NCBI GenBank assembly: GCA_964539025.1
Contig: CAZIFA010000001.1
Coordinates: 372,001-436,000 of the forward strand
Length of the DNA stretch: 64,000 bases
Direction: 5' to 3'
Source of the DNA: Micavibrio_A sp964539025
GTDB taxonomy: Bacteria; Pseudomonadota; Alphaproteobacteria; Micavibrionales; Micavibrionaceae
Part shown: positions 7,011 through 15,330 of the stretch, piece after piece
Position numbering within the stretch: position 1 is the first letter of the stretch
How the letters are laid out: each line of letters starts with the position of its first letter
Made by a program: the position numbers and the translations under genes
The notes under the pieces: generated by a model
Seen by the model: the letters and a program-made list of their open reading frames with translations, nothing else
What the model was told of the DNA's origin: nothing
Database searches by the model: none

Positions 7011-8119
7011 GTCCGCTTCTTGACATCATCCGCCGCCGCATCGAAAGCGATGGCCCGATGAACCTTGGCGAATACATGGCGCTGTGCCTAGGCCATCCCA
7101 AACACGGTTACTACATGACGCGTGATCCGTTGGGCGCAGCGGGCGATTTCACGACGTCGCCGGAGATATCGCAGCTGTTCGGCGAAATGATCGGCGCTTG
7201 GCTTGCCGACATGTGGATAAAAATGGGAAAGCCGCCCGAATGCATCCTCCTCGAATGCGGACCGGGCAGGGGAACGCTGATGGCCGACATCATGCGGGCG
7301 ACCAAAGGCGTCGCTGGCTTCCATTCGGCGATGAAAATCCACCTGATGGAGATGAGTCCGGTATTACGAAACAGGCAGTCCGAGGTTTTGGCAAATTATG
7401 AGACGCGGTGGATCGATGATCTAAATGCCCTGAATTCTGCCATTCCTGTTCTCATTATCGGCAATGAATTTCTCGATGCGCTGCCCGTTCGCCAGCTTGA
7501 GCGAAAAGGCGGGAAATGGTTTGAGCGGGTGGTCGGGTTAGCGCCCGATAATTCGCTACAGATCGGCTTGAAAGAGGCCGATTTTACCCTCATGGAGCGT
7601 TTACAATCACTTCATATTTCGCTTGAAGAAGGCGATGTTTTTGAAATTTCACCGATATTAAACCAATTTATTAATTTTGTGGATAATCTGTTGAAAAAAC
7701 AATCAGGTGCGGCGTTATTTGTAGATTACGGACATGCAAAAACAGCCGCAGGAGAAACGCTACAAGCGGTACGCAGTCACCGTTTCGTTAAGATCACCGA
7801 TACGCCGGGTTTTTGCGACTTAACAGCGCATATCGACTTCGAAAACATCGCACACATCGCTAAAACGGATGGAATTACTGTCCATGGCCCCGTCACGCAA
7901 GCTGCGTTTTTGCGCGAACTGGGTATTGAATATCGCGCGCAGAAGCTCATTCAAACGCTGCAACCGAATGCATCGAACGTCTGCGGTGTCAATGAACCGC
8001 AAATTGAGGCCATAAAATCAGGTCTAAACCGCCTTATCGATACGCAGCAGATGGGAATCCTGTTCAAGGTTTTGGCTCTGTGTCATGATCCGAAAATCAT
8101 TCCAGCGGGGTTTTCATGA
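6962..8119 (+). CDS. MidA/NDUFAF7-family SAM-dependent methyltransferase
   Basis: A 385-residue class I methyltransferase of the MidA/NDUFAF7 (COG1565) family. The mitochondrial member methylates an arginine of a complex I subunit; bacterial substrates are less clear. Conserved stretches are the N-terminal HPKHGYYM (about 44-51) and GAAGDFTTSPEISQLFGEMIG (about 56-76), the SAM loop LLECGPGRGTLMADI (about 94-108) and a central GNEFLDALPVRQ (about 167-178). No ATG exists upstream of the conserved core, so translation must start at TTG 6962 (overlapping the lgt stop) or GTG 6968. Either way the first 15 or so residues (PLTPTLSPEGRG) are read from a palindromic repeat. Its TGA overlaps the pgeF ATG by 4 bp. 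Confidence 0.88.
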   Translation: MSVDPLTPTLSPEGRGSPLLDIIRRRIESDGPMNLGEYMALCLGHPKHGYYMTRDPLGAAGDFTTSPEISQLFGEMIGAWLADMWIKMGKPPECILLECGPGRGTLMADIMRATKGVAGFHSAMKIHLMEMSPVLRNRQSEVLANYETRWIDDLNALNSAIPVLIIGNEFLDALPVRQLERKGGKWFERVVGLAPDNSLQIGLKEADFTLMERLQSLHISLEEGDVFEISPILNQFINFVDNLLKKQSGAALFVDYGHAKTAAGETLQAVRSHRFVKITDTPGFCDLTAHIDFENIAHIAKTDGITVHGPVTQAAFLRELGIEYRAQKLIQTLQPNASNVCGVNEPQIEAIKSGLNRLIDTQQMGILFKVLALCHDPKIIPAGFS

Positions 8120-8907
8120 AAGTCTTTAAAGACAATGCTTTTACCGCTGCTTGCGCCGATAAGGTGTCATATGGATTCTATGGCCGCACGGGGGGCGTGA
8201 GCGAAGGGGTCTATGCATCACTCAACTGCGGCACGGGCTCGGATGACAATCAAAAACATGTTGCGCAAAACCGCAGCATGATCGCACAAGACCTCGATAT
8301 TGCAGACGGTAAGATTTCATCCTTGTGGCAATGTCATTCCGCCATATGTTTATCAATAAATACGCATGTTTCTGAAGGTGAGGCGAGACCACAAGCCGAT
8401 GCGCTGGTCACCGATAAACCCGGCCTGTGTATCTCTGTTCTGACCGCCGATTGCGGGCCCGTGCTTTTCACTGCACAAAAACAAGATGGTGCACCAATAA
8501 TCGGCGCGGCGCATGCAGGGTGGGGTGGGGCGCTGGGCGGCATCCTCGAAGACACTGTCGCAAAAATGGTGCAACTTGGTGCAGGGCTTGAAACCATCAA
8601 AGCCTGCCTTGGCCCCTGCATCATGCAAGGGTCATACGAGGTGACGCAAACCTTCTCCGAACCATTCCTTGCCAAACATGGCGAGGCTGAACATTTCTTC
8701 AAATCGGCCCGCAAACCGGGTCATCTGATGTTCGACCTGCCGGGCTATATCGCCATGCGTCTGGCTATGGCGGGGGTGCGACAAGTCTCGTTAATGGGGA
8801 TCGACACCTACAAGGATGAGGAAAATTGCTTCAGTTTCCGCCGCGCCACCCATAGGGGAGAGCCGGATTACGGTCGCCAGATGTCGGCGATTGTTATTAA
8901 CAAATAA
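8116..8907 (+). CDS. pgeF: Peptidoglycan editing factor PgeF (YfiH, laccase-like)
   Basis: A 263-residue member of the YfiH/multicopper-oxidase-like family. In E. coli PgeF removes misincorporated L-Ser from UDP-MurNAc precursors; some homologues were first called polyphenol oxidases. The metal/active-site motifs are visible: WQCHS (about 75-79), LTADCGPVLF (about 109-118), AAHAGWGGALGG (about 131-142) and CLGPCI (about 162-167). It overlaps the midA-like gene by 4 bp and ends the lgt-midA-pgeF run, an arrangement widespread in alphaproteobacteria. Confidence 0.93.
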   Translation: MKVFKDNAFTAACADKVSYGFYGRTGGVSEGVYASLNCGTGSDDNQKHVAQNRSMIAQDLDIADGKISSLWQCHSAICLSINTHVSEGEARPQADALVTDKPGLCISVLTADCGPVLFTAQKQDGAPIIGAAHAGWGGALGGILEDTVAKMVQLGAGLETIKACLGPCIMQGSYEVTQTFSEPFLAKHGEAEHFFKSARKPGHLMFDLPGYIAMRLAMAGVRQVSLMGIDTYKDEENCFSFRRATHRGEPDYGRQMSAIVINK

Positions 8908-8915
8908 CCCACCCC

Positions 8916-9089
8916 GTCATCCCGGCGAAAGCCGGGATCCATACAACTTATTTAAACTACAGAGGGCGCAGAGATAAACAGGGTTTTATATAATTTCTCT
9001 GCGAAACTCTGTGTTCCTCTGCGCTCTCTGCGTTTAAACCTTTTATGGTTCGGCTAGGCGCTATGGGTCCCGGCTTTCGCCGGGATGAC
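8916..9089. repeat. Composite nested repeat, copy 1
   Basis: A 174-bp element. The outer ends, GTCATCCCGGCGAAAGCCGGGAT and CCGGCTTTCGCCGGGATGAC, are near-perfect inverted repeats. Inside is a second dyad of GCAGAG-type sequence (CAGAGGGCGCAGAGATAAAC ... CTCTGCGCTCTCTGCG). A second copy with the same outer and inner parts is at 34298-34462. It fills most of the pgeF-prs gap. Confidence 0.88.
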
Positions 9090-9201
9090 AGTAAAGGTTA
9101 ATGCGGGATAGAAATTGGACTGCGCAGAATCAGGTTGATTTAGACCCTTCGGTTTTTCTATAGTCCGGAAACAACCAATTATAAGTTTCTGGAAAAGACA
9201 G

Positions 9202-10134
9202 ATGATCATCATCGCCGGCAATTCCAACCGTCCCCTGACCGAGGCGATTTCGAGCTATCTGGGGGTTCCCGTTGCCAAGGCGAGCATCCGCCGTTTTTCC
9301 GATATGGAAGTCTTCGTAGAGATCATGGACAACGTGCGCGGCGAGGACGTGTTTGTTGTCCAATCCACGTCGTACCCCGCGAACGACAACCTCATGGAAT
9401 TGCTGATCACCATCGATGCGTTGAAGCGCGGCTCGGCGAGACGCATCACCGCCGTGATCCCGTATTTCGGTTATGCACGCCAAGACCGCAAAACAGGCGG
9501 CCGTACGCCGATCTCCGCCAAGCTGGTCGCTAACATGATCACGGCGGCGGGCGCGGATCGCGTTCTGACACTGGAACTGCACGCGGGGCAGATTCAAGGA
9601 TTCTTCGATATTCCGACCGACAACCTGCATGTCGCGCCGGTGTTCTTTCCGCACATGGAAAAGCTCTTCAAGTCGGAAAACACAGTCATGGTATCCCCAG
9701 ATGTCGGCGGCGTTATGCGCGCTCGCGCCATGGCCAAAAAACTCAACACCGATCTTGCCATCATCGACAAGCGCCGCGAGAAAGCGGGGGTGTCCGAAGT
9801 CATGAACATCATCGGCGAGGTTGCAGGCATGGATTGCATTCTGGTCGATGACATCGTCGATTCCGCCGGAACCTTGTGTAACGCTGCCGTCGCCCTGCGC
9901 GATGCGGGCGCGAAATCCATTCATGCCTATATCGTTCACGGGGTTTTGTCCGGCGGCGCTGTGGCGCGGATCACGTCATCCCCCATCGAAAAACTGGTGA
10001 TAACGAATTCGATTGCTGCGCCTGAGGCTGTGCGTATGTGCGCACAGATCGAACAACTTTCCATCGCGCCCCTGATGGGCGAAGCCATGAAGCGGATCAG
10101 CGAGGAAAGATCAATTTCTGCATTGTTTAGTTAA
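9202..10134 (+). CDS. prs: Ribose-phosphate pyrophosphokinase
   Basis: Prs makes PRPP from ribose 5-phosphate and ATP, feeding purine, pyrimidine, His, Trp and NAD synthesis. The 310-residue length is typical. Conserved features are the ATP-side RQDRK (about 93-97), the divalent-cation region LELHAGQIQGFFDIP (about 122-136) and the PRPP loop DDIVDSAGTL (about 217-226). It opens a block prs, small hypothetical gene, rplY, pth, ychF; prs-rplY-pth-ychF synteny is common in alphaproteobacteria. Confidence 0.97.
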   Translation: MIIIAGNSNRPLTEAISSYLGVPVAKASIRRFSDMEVFVEIMDNVRGEDVFVVQSTSYPANDNLMELLITIDALKRGSARRITAVIPYFGYARQDRKTGGRTPISAKLVANMITAAGADRVLTLELHAGQIQGFFDIPTDNLHVAPVFFPHMEKLFKSENTVMVSPDVGGVMRARAMAKKLNTDLAIIDKRREKAGVSEVMNIIGEVAGMDCILVDDIVDSAGTLCNAAVALRDAGAKSIHAYIVHGVLSGGAVARITSSPIEKLVITNSIAAPEAVRMCAQIEQLSIAPLMGEAMKRISEERSISALFS

Positions 10135-10141
10135 CGAAATT

Positions 10142-10582
10142 ATGTACGAGACGTATCGCGAAACATATGAGGATTACTCGACCCACGGCCTCATGAATCG
10201 GGCCGAAACGTTCCGCGCCCATCTGGCGGCGGCGAATGTGGACGATAACTCATACGGACAGATCAGGCGGCGGCAGGCACGGCCAGGAGCTTCCCGCACT
10301 GTAGTCTCTTCTGACGATGGCGGAACGGTCCGCCTCGACTTCTCCTATCAGGCCCGTGCAAAAGAGATTCTGAATGATATGCACGATATCGACAGCGTCA
10401 TCGACGAAGGCTGGCGCCGTATTGACAAAGAACAAGAATATGTTGCCCCTTTTGCGAGCCTGCTCATTCATCTGGAGCGGGAGGCACGGCAGTGCCTCGA
10501 TCTGCGTCTTGGCAGGAATTTGTCCAGTACGGGCGATTTTTCGCGCATGTCCACCGCCATAACCCGCGATTTCCGGCCCTGA
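10142..10582 (+). CDS. Hypothetical protein after prs
   Basis: A 146-residue soluble protein starting 7 bp after the prs stop, so it is probably co-transcribed. It is unrecognised. The N-terminus is rich in Tyr/Thr/Glu (MYETYRETYEDYS), residues 40-60 are basic and Ser-rich, and residues 68-130 look helical (YQARAKEILNDMHDIDSVID; ASLLIHLEREARQCLDLRLG). No membrane segment or signal is seen. It converges on the next gene, leaving 15 bp between stops. Confidence 0.6.
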   Translation: MYETYRETYEDYSTHGLMNRAETFRAHLAAANVDDNSYGQIRRRQARPGASRTVVSSDDGGTVRLDFSYQARAKEILNDMHDIDSVIDEGWRRIDKEQEYVAPFASLLIHLEREARQCLDLRLGRNLSSTGDFSRMSTAITRDFRP

Positions 10583-10597
10583 TCGCCTGATTGAAGC

Positions 10598-11173
10598 TTA
10601 CTGCGGGCCGTGTGCGCCGGGATTGTTATCTTTCCCAAGTGTTTTTCTAAGCAATTCATTACTCTTTTGAGAGGCGATAGACAGTCCTATAAAGAATACG
10701 GCGCTAGCCAAATTGAAGAACATACTTGTTCTGTAGGAAGTAGCGACTTCCTCGGTGTGTTTTCCCATGCAGGCAATAACCTGTGGTGGAAAGTGCTTGT
10801 TATAGACTGCAATCTTGGCATCCAAATCTTGATCCCGCGTAATCTTTAGTGCATCTGCAAGGCCTTGTTTATCTTTAATGCAATACATTGCGGTTACGCT
10901 CATATTGTCTATGGCGCGATATGTATTTCTGAAGAGTGGGTATCCAAGTCCAACACCTCTGTCTTCTGATAAATCCACCATGAGGCCAACTGGATCGCGG
11001 GAATTTTTCTCATATATGGCGGCGGTACGATCAAAATCGTTCTTCGTCATATAGTCCCCAACCGCATCACCCAGATAATAGGCGCCGAGGCCTATCCATA
11101 CGTATTTAAGTTTGCTGCTAACATTTAAAACGAGTTCGGGAAACTGGTTTGTATTGGTTTTGGACACGATCAA
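10598..11173 (-). CDS. Hypothetical protein with two membrane segments, low GC
   Basis: A 191-residue protein with hydrophobic segments near residues 24-41 (YVWIGLGAYYLGDAVGDY) and 150-168 (MFFNLASAVFFIGLSIAS). The region between them holds two Cys (about 97 and 135) and could lie outside the membrane. I do not recognise the family. The gene and its upstream 170 bp are clearly richer in A/T than the neighbouring housekeeping genes, with many AAT, ATA and AAA codons. That suggests recent acquisition. It faces against prs and is divergent from rplY. Confidence 0.6.
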   Translation of the reverse strand: MIVSKTNTNQFPELVLNVSSKLKYVWIGLGAYYLGDAVGDYMTKNDFDRTAAIYEKNSRDPVGLMVDLSEDRGVGLGYPLFRNTYRAIDNMSVTAMYCIKDKQGLADALKITRDQDLDAKIAVYNKHFPPQVIACMGKHTEEVATSYRTSMFFNLASAVFFIGLSIASQKSNELLRKTLGKDNNPGAHGPQ

Positions 11174-11319
11174 TATACTCCTCTGTTACCTTTTGGGGTT
11201 TATATAAATCGGTTGAATTTATGTCAATTATTAAAATCTATATGGCCATTTTCCTTGCAAAGCCGCTCTTTTTAAGCTTTATTGCCCCCCAGATGACCAG
11301 CACCCCTGGAGGCTGGCAT

Positions 11320-11327
11320 TTAACCAT
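11320..11327 (+). promoter_or_regulatory. CtrA-like octamer upstream of rplY
   Basis: TTAACCAT, the short form of the alphaproteobacterial CtrA box, lies 24 bp before the rplY ATG. A single octamer can occur by chance, so this is only a candidate. Confidence 0.2.
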
Positions 11328-11350
11328 TTGAAAATAAAGGAAACCTAACC

Positions 11351-12067
11351 ATGACAAAGCACTACGCACTGTCAGCGGAACAACGGGAACGAGCAGGTAA
11401 AGGGGTCGCTCGTACACTCCGCCGCGAAAACAAGATCCCCGCCGTCGTCTATGGCGACAACAAGGAAGCCGAAAACATTGCTCTTCCGGTCAAGGAAGTG
11501 ACACTGGAATATCACAAGGGCCACATGCTCACGAACCTGTGCGACCTTGAGATTAACGGCAAGAAGCAACTCGTTCTGGTCCGCGATGTCCAACTGCACC
11601 CGGTCAATGACCGTGTTCAGCATGTCGATTTCATGCGTGTTACGCCCAAAACGACGATCACGGTTCACGTTCCTGTGAACTTCCTGAACGAAGACACATG
11701 CCCCGGTATCAAGGCAGGTGGTTCGCTCACGGTTGTTCGTCACGATGTCGAACTGATCTGCAAAGCCACGGAAATTCCGGAAGCTATCGATGTTGATCTG
11801 GCTGGCCTCGAAATCGGCGATGCCGTGAAACTGGCCGATGCCAAACTTCCTGCTGGCGTTAAATCCGCTTCCACGGGCAAAAAAGACGTGACGATCGCCA
11901 CGATCGCCGCGCCGCGTATGTTGCTCGAAGAAGAAGATGCTCTGAACGCTGAAAAAGCAGCCGCAGCAGCCGAAGCAGAAGCAGCCGCCGCAGCCGAAGC
12001 AGCTGCAGCAGGTGGCGATGCCGCCGCCGCTGGTGCCGCACCCGCCAAAGAAGGCGACAAGAAGTAA
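11351..12067 (+). CDS. rplY: 50S ribosomal protein L25 / Ctc
   Basis: The long (CTC) form of L25, which binds 5S rRNA in the large subunit. The L25 domain covers about residues 4-92 (RTLRRENKIPAVVYGD near 18-33; VQHVDFMRVTP near 92-102 closes it). The TL5-type C-terminal beta domain covers about 100-190, including VPVNFLNEDTCPGIKAGG. The last 45 residues are an Ala/Glu-rich tail (AEAEAAAAAEAAAAGGDAAA), longer and more repetitive than in most family members, as in several alphaproteobacteria. AGGAAA precedes the ATG. Confidence 0.95.
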   Translation: MTKHYALSAEQRERAGKGVARTLRRENKIPAVVYGDNKEAENIALPVKEVTLEYHKGHMLTNLCDLEINGKKQLVLVRDVQLHPVNDRVQHVDFMRVTPKTTITVHVPVNFLNEDTCPGIKAGGSLTVVRHDVELICKATEIPEAIDVDLAGLEIGDAVKLADAKLPAGVKSASTGKKDVTIATIAAPRMLLEEEDALNAEKAAAAAEAEAAAAAEAAAAGGDAAAAGAAPAKEGDKK

Positions 12068-12072
12068 GGGAT

Positions 12073-12177
12073 GGATATTGGAGGACTGGAGGATTAGATG
12101 ATTGGAATTTTCAAAAGATTTTTTCCGATCTCTGCTTCTTCCAATCCTCCAGTCCTCCAATCTTCCAGTCCTCCAAT
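12073..12177. repeat. Pyrimidine/purine palindrome spanning the pth leader
   Basis: The left arm (12073-12105) is built of TGGAGGACTGGAGGATT-type units. The right arm (12141-12177) is built of CCAATCCTCCAGTCCTCCAAT units and ends on the first two bases of the pth ATG. The arms can pair over more than 25 bases with 35 bases between. The right arm itself is a near-tandem duplication. Confidence 0.85.
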
Positions 12178-12763
12178 GTGGATACTTGTAGGCCTCGGCA
12201 ATCCGGGCAACGAATACCAGAACAACAGGCATAATATCGGCTTCATGGCGGTGGATGAAATTGCCAGCGAATACGGCTTTGCGCCGTTCAAATCCAAGTT
12301 CGAGGGCGAAATCACCGAAGGCCGCATCGGCGATGAGAAGGCTGTCCTCGTTAAACCGATGACCTATATGAATCTCTCCGGCCAATGCGTACAGAAAGTC
12401 GCGCGCTTTTATAAAGTCACACCCAATCGCATCATCGCATTTCATGATGAAATCGAATTGCCGCCTTTCAAGATGCGCACGAAAAAAGGCGGCGGCCATG
12501 CTGGCCATAACGGGCTCAAATCCATGGATGCGTGCCTGAACTCACAAGATTACTGGCGCGTGCGCCTTGGCGTAGGTCGTCCAGAAGGTGAGAAAGCGCA
12601 GATGGACGTTGCCGATTACGTGCTCGGTAACTTCACCAAGGCGGATGCGGGTTGGGTGAAAGACCTGATAAAAGCTGTTTCCGCCAATATCGGCCTGCTG
12701 CTCAAGGGTGGCGATTCTGAATTCATGAACAAAGTTACGATGGCAACACGTACAAAACAATAA
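12176..12763 (+). CDS. pth: Peptidyl-tRNA hydrolase
   Basis: Pth recycles peptidyl-tRNA released by stalled ribosomes. The start at 12176 gives 195 residues beginning MWILVGLGNPG, the usual N-terminus of the family. A longer frame from 12098 would add 26 residues encoded by the repeat at 12073-12177 and is unlikely to be used. Catalytic residues are in place: N9 in GLGNPG, H19 in NNRHNIGF, and the Asp of FHDEIELP (about 93). GGGHAGHNGLKS (about 110-121) is the second family signature. There is no Shine-Dalgarno sequence; the leader is the palindrome. The usual partner rplY lies 108 bp upstream. Confidence 0.95.
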   Translation: MWILVGLGNPGNEYQNNRHNIGFMAVDEIASEYGFAPFKSKFEGEITEGRIGDEKAVLVKPMTYMNLSGQCVQKVARFYKVTPNRIIAFHDEIELPPFKMRTKKGGGHAGHNGLKSMDACLNSQDYWRVRLGVGRPEGEKAQMDVADYVLGNFTKADAGWVKDLIKAVSANIGLLLKGGDSEFMNKVTMATRTKQ

Positions 12764-12764
12764 C

Positions 12765-12841
12765 TGTCATCCTGAGGGCGTAGCCCGAAGGATCTCATTG
12801 GAACGGTCCATAAGAGATTCTTCGCTTCGCTCAGAATGACA
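12765..12841. repeat. Palindromic interspersed repeat, subfamily C relative
   Basis: TGTCATCCTGAGG at the left and CGCTCAGAATGACA at the right bound a 77-bp block with GAAGGATCTC / GAGATTCTTC as inner pair. It is a diverged relative of 3192-3259, placed 2 bp after the pth stop. Confidence 0.85.
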
Positions 12842-12864
12842 CCGGAGAATTAGGAGAACTAAAA

Positions 12865-13968
12865 ATGGGTATTAACTGCGGTATTGTTGGCATGCCGAAC
12901 GTTGGGAAATCGACGCTGTTCAACGCGCTGACGGCAACGCAAGCCGCGCAGGCGGCAAACTTCCCGTTCTGCACGATCGAGCCGAACAAAGGCATCGTGG
13001 CACTCCCCGATGTGCGTCTTGATACGATTGCCAACATCGGTAAATCCGCCAAGATCGTCCCGACGCAGCTTGAATTCGTCGATATCGCGGGCCTCGTAAA
13101 GGGCGCATCCAAAGGCGAAGGCCTCGGCAACCAGTTCCTCGCCAACATCCGCGAAACGGACGCGATCATCCATGTCGTGCGCTGCTTTGAAAACGGCGAT
13201 ATCACGCACGTGGAAGGCTCCGTCGACCCGCTGCGCGATGCTGAAATCATCGACACCGAATTGATGTTGGCCGATCTGGAATCGATCAGCAAGCAAACCG
13301 ACAATCTTGCCAAAAAAGCCAAGGGCGCGGATAAGGAAGCCAAGGCGCAGCTTGATTTTTATCTGAAGGTGAAAGCCGCGCTGGAGCAGGGCAAGCCTGC
13401 ACGCTCCGTTGCGCCTGCCGATCCGGAAGAACAGCGCTTTATGAAGCTCGCACAGCTGATGACGGCAAAGCCGATCCTTTACGTCTGCAACGTCAACGAA
13501 GAAGACGCCGCGACGGGCAATGACTTCACCAAAAAAGTCGATGCGATGGCGAAAGCGCAAGGCACGAAAGCCGTTGTTATTTCCGCCGCCATCGAATCCG
13601 AAATCGCACAGCTCGGAACCGATGCAGAGAAAAAAGAATTCCTCGAAACGCTATCATTAACCGAACCCGGCTTGAACAAAATCATCCGCGCCGCGTTCGA
13701 AGTTCTGGGTCTGCAAACCTATTTCACCGTCGGCCCGAAAGAGGCGCGGGCATGGACTATCCGCAAAGGCGCGAAGGGCCCCGAAGCCGCTGGCGTAATC
13801 CACACCGATTTTGAAAAAGGCTTCATCCGCGCCGAAGTCATGAACTATGACGATTACGTCGCGCTCAAAAGCGAACAAGCGGTCAAAGAAGCCGGAAAAT
13901 ACCGCTCAGAAGGTAAAGAATACGTGGTCAAGGACGGGGATATTATCCTGTTCCGCTTCAATAACTAA
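12865..13968 (+). CDS. ychF: Redox-regulated ATPase YchF (OLA1 type)
   Basis: YchF is an Obg-related P-loop NTPase that prefers ATP and associates with ribosomes. The 367-residue length is standard. The Walker A loop GMPNVGKSTLFNAL is at about 8-21, the G3 motif DIAGLVKGASKGEGLGNQ at about 73-90, and the altered G4 motif NxxE (CNVNEED, about 209-215) that gives ATP preference is present. A TGS-like C-terminal domain ends the protein (YVVKDGDIILFRFNN). The start follows AGGAGAACTAAAA. Confidence 0.97.
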   Translation: MGINCGIVGMPNVGKSTLFNALTATQAAQAANFPFCTIEPNKGIVALPDVRLDTIANIGKSAKIVPTQLEFVDIAGLVKGASKGEGLGNQFLANIRETDAIIHVVRCFENGDITHVEGSVDPLRDAEIIDTELMLADLESISKQTDNLAKKAKGADKEAKAQLDFYLKVKAALEQGKPARSVAPADPEEQRFMKLAQLMTAKPILYVCNVNEEDAATGNDFTKKVDAMAKAQGTKAVVISAAIESEIAQLGTDAEKKEFLETLSLTEPGLNKIIRAAFEVLGLQTYFTVGPKEARAWTIRKGAKGPEAAGVIHTDFEKGFIRAEVMNYDDYVALKSEQAVKEAGKYRSEGKEYVVKDGDIILFRFNN

Positions 13969-13993
13969 CCCCCTATAACGCCTTCTCCCACAA

Positions 13994-14073
13994 TGTCATC
14001 CCCCGACTTGATCGGGGGATCCATAAAATGGTGCAGATGTCTCTGGATCCTCCGGTCAAGCCGGAGGATGACA
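13994..14073 (-). repeat. Palindromic interspersed repeat, subfamily B (copy 2)
   Basis: An 80-bp block, the reverse of 2257-2336: the CCCCCGACTTGATCGGGGG hairpin comes first, the CTCCGGTCAAGCCGGAG hairpin second. It lies between converging ychF and a membrane-protein gene. Confidence 0.9.
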
Positions 14074-14081
14074 AATGAGGA

Positions 14082-14675
14082 TTAATACAATGTTCGCCGC
14101 CTAACCAAACACATCACGATAAACGCTGTGTTGAGAAAGAAATTCACGCCCGGATAAAGGGCCGTGTTCCATGTCACGTTTTCCAGCGCAAGCAACGACA
14201 ATCCCAATTTCGCGCTGCCGAGGGCATAGGCTGTCATATTTTCCTGCTGCGGTTTGTGCCATGATTTACGCACGGTCGGATAAAACGCCACGAGCTCTAT
14301 AGTTGTCACCATGATCACGGAAACCAGCGGGTCTTTCATCAAAAGCCATGGAACGATGGCGGCCAGAGAGGCGAAGAGCGCGATCTTGTCGCCGCGCGTG
14401 ATATTTTTCTCTCCCCATTTTAGCGCCAGCAACGCCGTCGTCAGGCAGGCGAGGGTTGTGAGCGTCGAAGCCCATGCGCCTGGGCCTGCCTTGTCGTGAA
14501 ACTGCCCTGAAAGCGCAATCGCGCTTAAAATAAACCAGACGAAATGCGTGTAGAAATGCGGTTTAGTCTGGCCGCGAAGGATGGATGTTATATAAATCGC
14601 GACGCCGACAAAGCCGATAATGGTGGCGCTGGCGCCCAGAATTTCTTTGCTCAAAAACTCCATAACGTCAATCAT
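14082..14675 (-). CDS. Hypothetical multi-pass membrane protein
   Basis: A 197-residue protein with about six hydrophobic segments (near 14-32, 44-62, 70-85, 100-115, 118-133 and 165-188) and short charged loops. The sequence TKPHFYTHFVWFILSAIAL (about 37-55) is the most distinctive stretch. The repeating pattern of two-helix units ending in an aromatic-rich turn recalls small SWEET/PQ-loop-like carriers, but no PQ motif is present and I make no family call. It stands alone between repeats, facing away from the genes at 14.8-18 kb only by spacing. Confidence 0.65.
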   Translation of the reverse strand: MIDVMEFLSKEILGASATIIGFVGVAIYITSILRGQTKPHFYTHFVWFILSAIALSGQFHDKAGPGAWASTLTTLACLTTALLALKWGEKNITRGDKIALFASLAAIVPWLLMKDPLVSVIMVTTIELVAFYPTVRKSWHKPQQENMTAYALGSAKLGLSLLALENVTWNTALYPGVNFFLNTAFIVMCLVRRRTLY

Positions 14676-14721
14676 AGGTGCAAGACAGTATGAGTTCCAG
14701 CAGCAAATGGAAGCCCATGAT

Positions 14722-14804
14722 CGTCATCCCGAACGCGAAGCGGAGGGATCTATGGCCTATCCGTTCCGGTGAAGATTCCTCACCCTAAAGGGTTCGGAAT
14801 GACG
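14722..14804 (+). repeat. Palindromic interspersed repeat, subfamily E (copy 2)
   Basis: An 83-bp block matching 4196-4276, with identical GGCCTATCCGTTCC and CCTCACCCTAAAGGGTTCGG parts and variable bases next to the ends. It separates the membrane-protein gene from the EF-hand-like cluster. Confidence 0.88.
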
Positions 14805-14830
14805 GGTAATGGAAAAATGACGGTATAGGT

Positions 14831-15295
14831 TTAGCCCATTCCGACGGGGCCGCGCGGGGAGAGATTGTTGTGGGCCAAAGCCGGGGCAGGGGCGGATTGT
14901 TCGACGTCGGGCTCGTCAGCGCCTAACGTGAACGTGTTGTCGCCCGTGTCCGGTATATCGTTGCCTGCGGCTGCGACTTCGAATTTCTCGCGCACCGGCG
15001 GAGTTTCTCCAATTTCAACGCCACCTTCAGAACTAAAATCATGTTCGTGCGAGATACTGGGTGTGAAGACGGCGACGGTCGCTATTTCGCCGCCAACTTT
15101 TCCTACGCTTGCCAGAAAATTCTTATCATTGCGCTTGTCCGCCATTTTTGTGAGGTCGTCGGCATCGAATTTGCCATCGTTGTTGCCTGCGAATTTATCC
15201 AGCAACAGCTTTTCGGGCTCCGTCAGAGTCTGCCCGCGCGCAAGCTTTTCTTGCGCGATAATATACGGGTCTCTGCGATCAGTTTCCAAACTCAT
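14831..15295 (-). CDS. Small protein with one EF-hand-like loop (first of three)
   Basis: With the ATG at 15295 the protein has 154 residues. A longer form from TTG 15331 would run into a terminator hairpin and is less likely. Residues 20-50 form a helix-loop-helix with the loop GNNDGKFDADD (37-47), an EF-hand-like calcium site in which position 1 is Ala instead of Asp. The rest is acidic and rich in Pro, Gly and Ala (PDTGDNTFTLGADEPDVEQS), probably disordered. No signal peptide is seen. Two neighbours upstream share the plan of a short acidic protein with a single EF-like loop. Function is unknown. Confidence 0.6.
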   Translation of the reverse strand: MSLETDRRDPYIIAQEKLARGQTLTEPEKLLLDKFAGNNDGKFDADDLTKMADKRNDKNFLASVGKVGGEIATVAVFTPSISHEHDFSSEGGVEIGETPPVREKFEVAAAGNDIPDTGDNTFTLGADEPDVEQSAPAPALAHNNLSPRGPVGMG

Positions 15296-15330
15296 AAATC
15301 TATTGTATCGAAAACGGTTTAACGGATGCA

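Noticed and set aside
9130..9939. Minus-strand open frame of 269 codons opposite prs
   Set aside because: A His/Asp-rich shadow of the prs frame with no motif.
12098..12175. N-terminal extension of Pth by 26 residues
   Set aside because: The residues are read from the inverted repeat at 12073-12177 and are absent from the family; MWILVGLGNPG is the usual start.
11372..12508. Long open frame of 378 codons antisense to rplY and pth
   Set aside because: It is low-complexity (Cys/Gly/Phe-rich) and caused by the GC-rich codon pattern of rplY and pth, which have clear family motifs on the plus strand.
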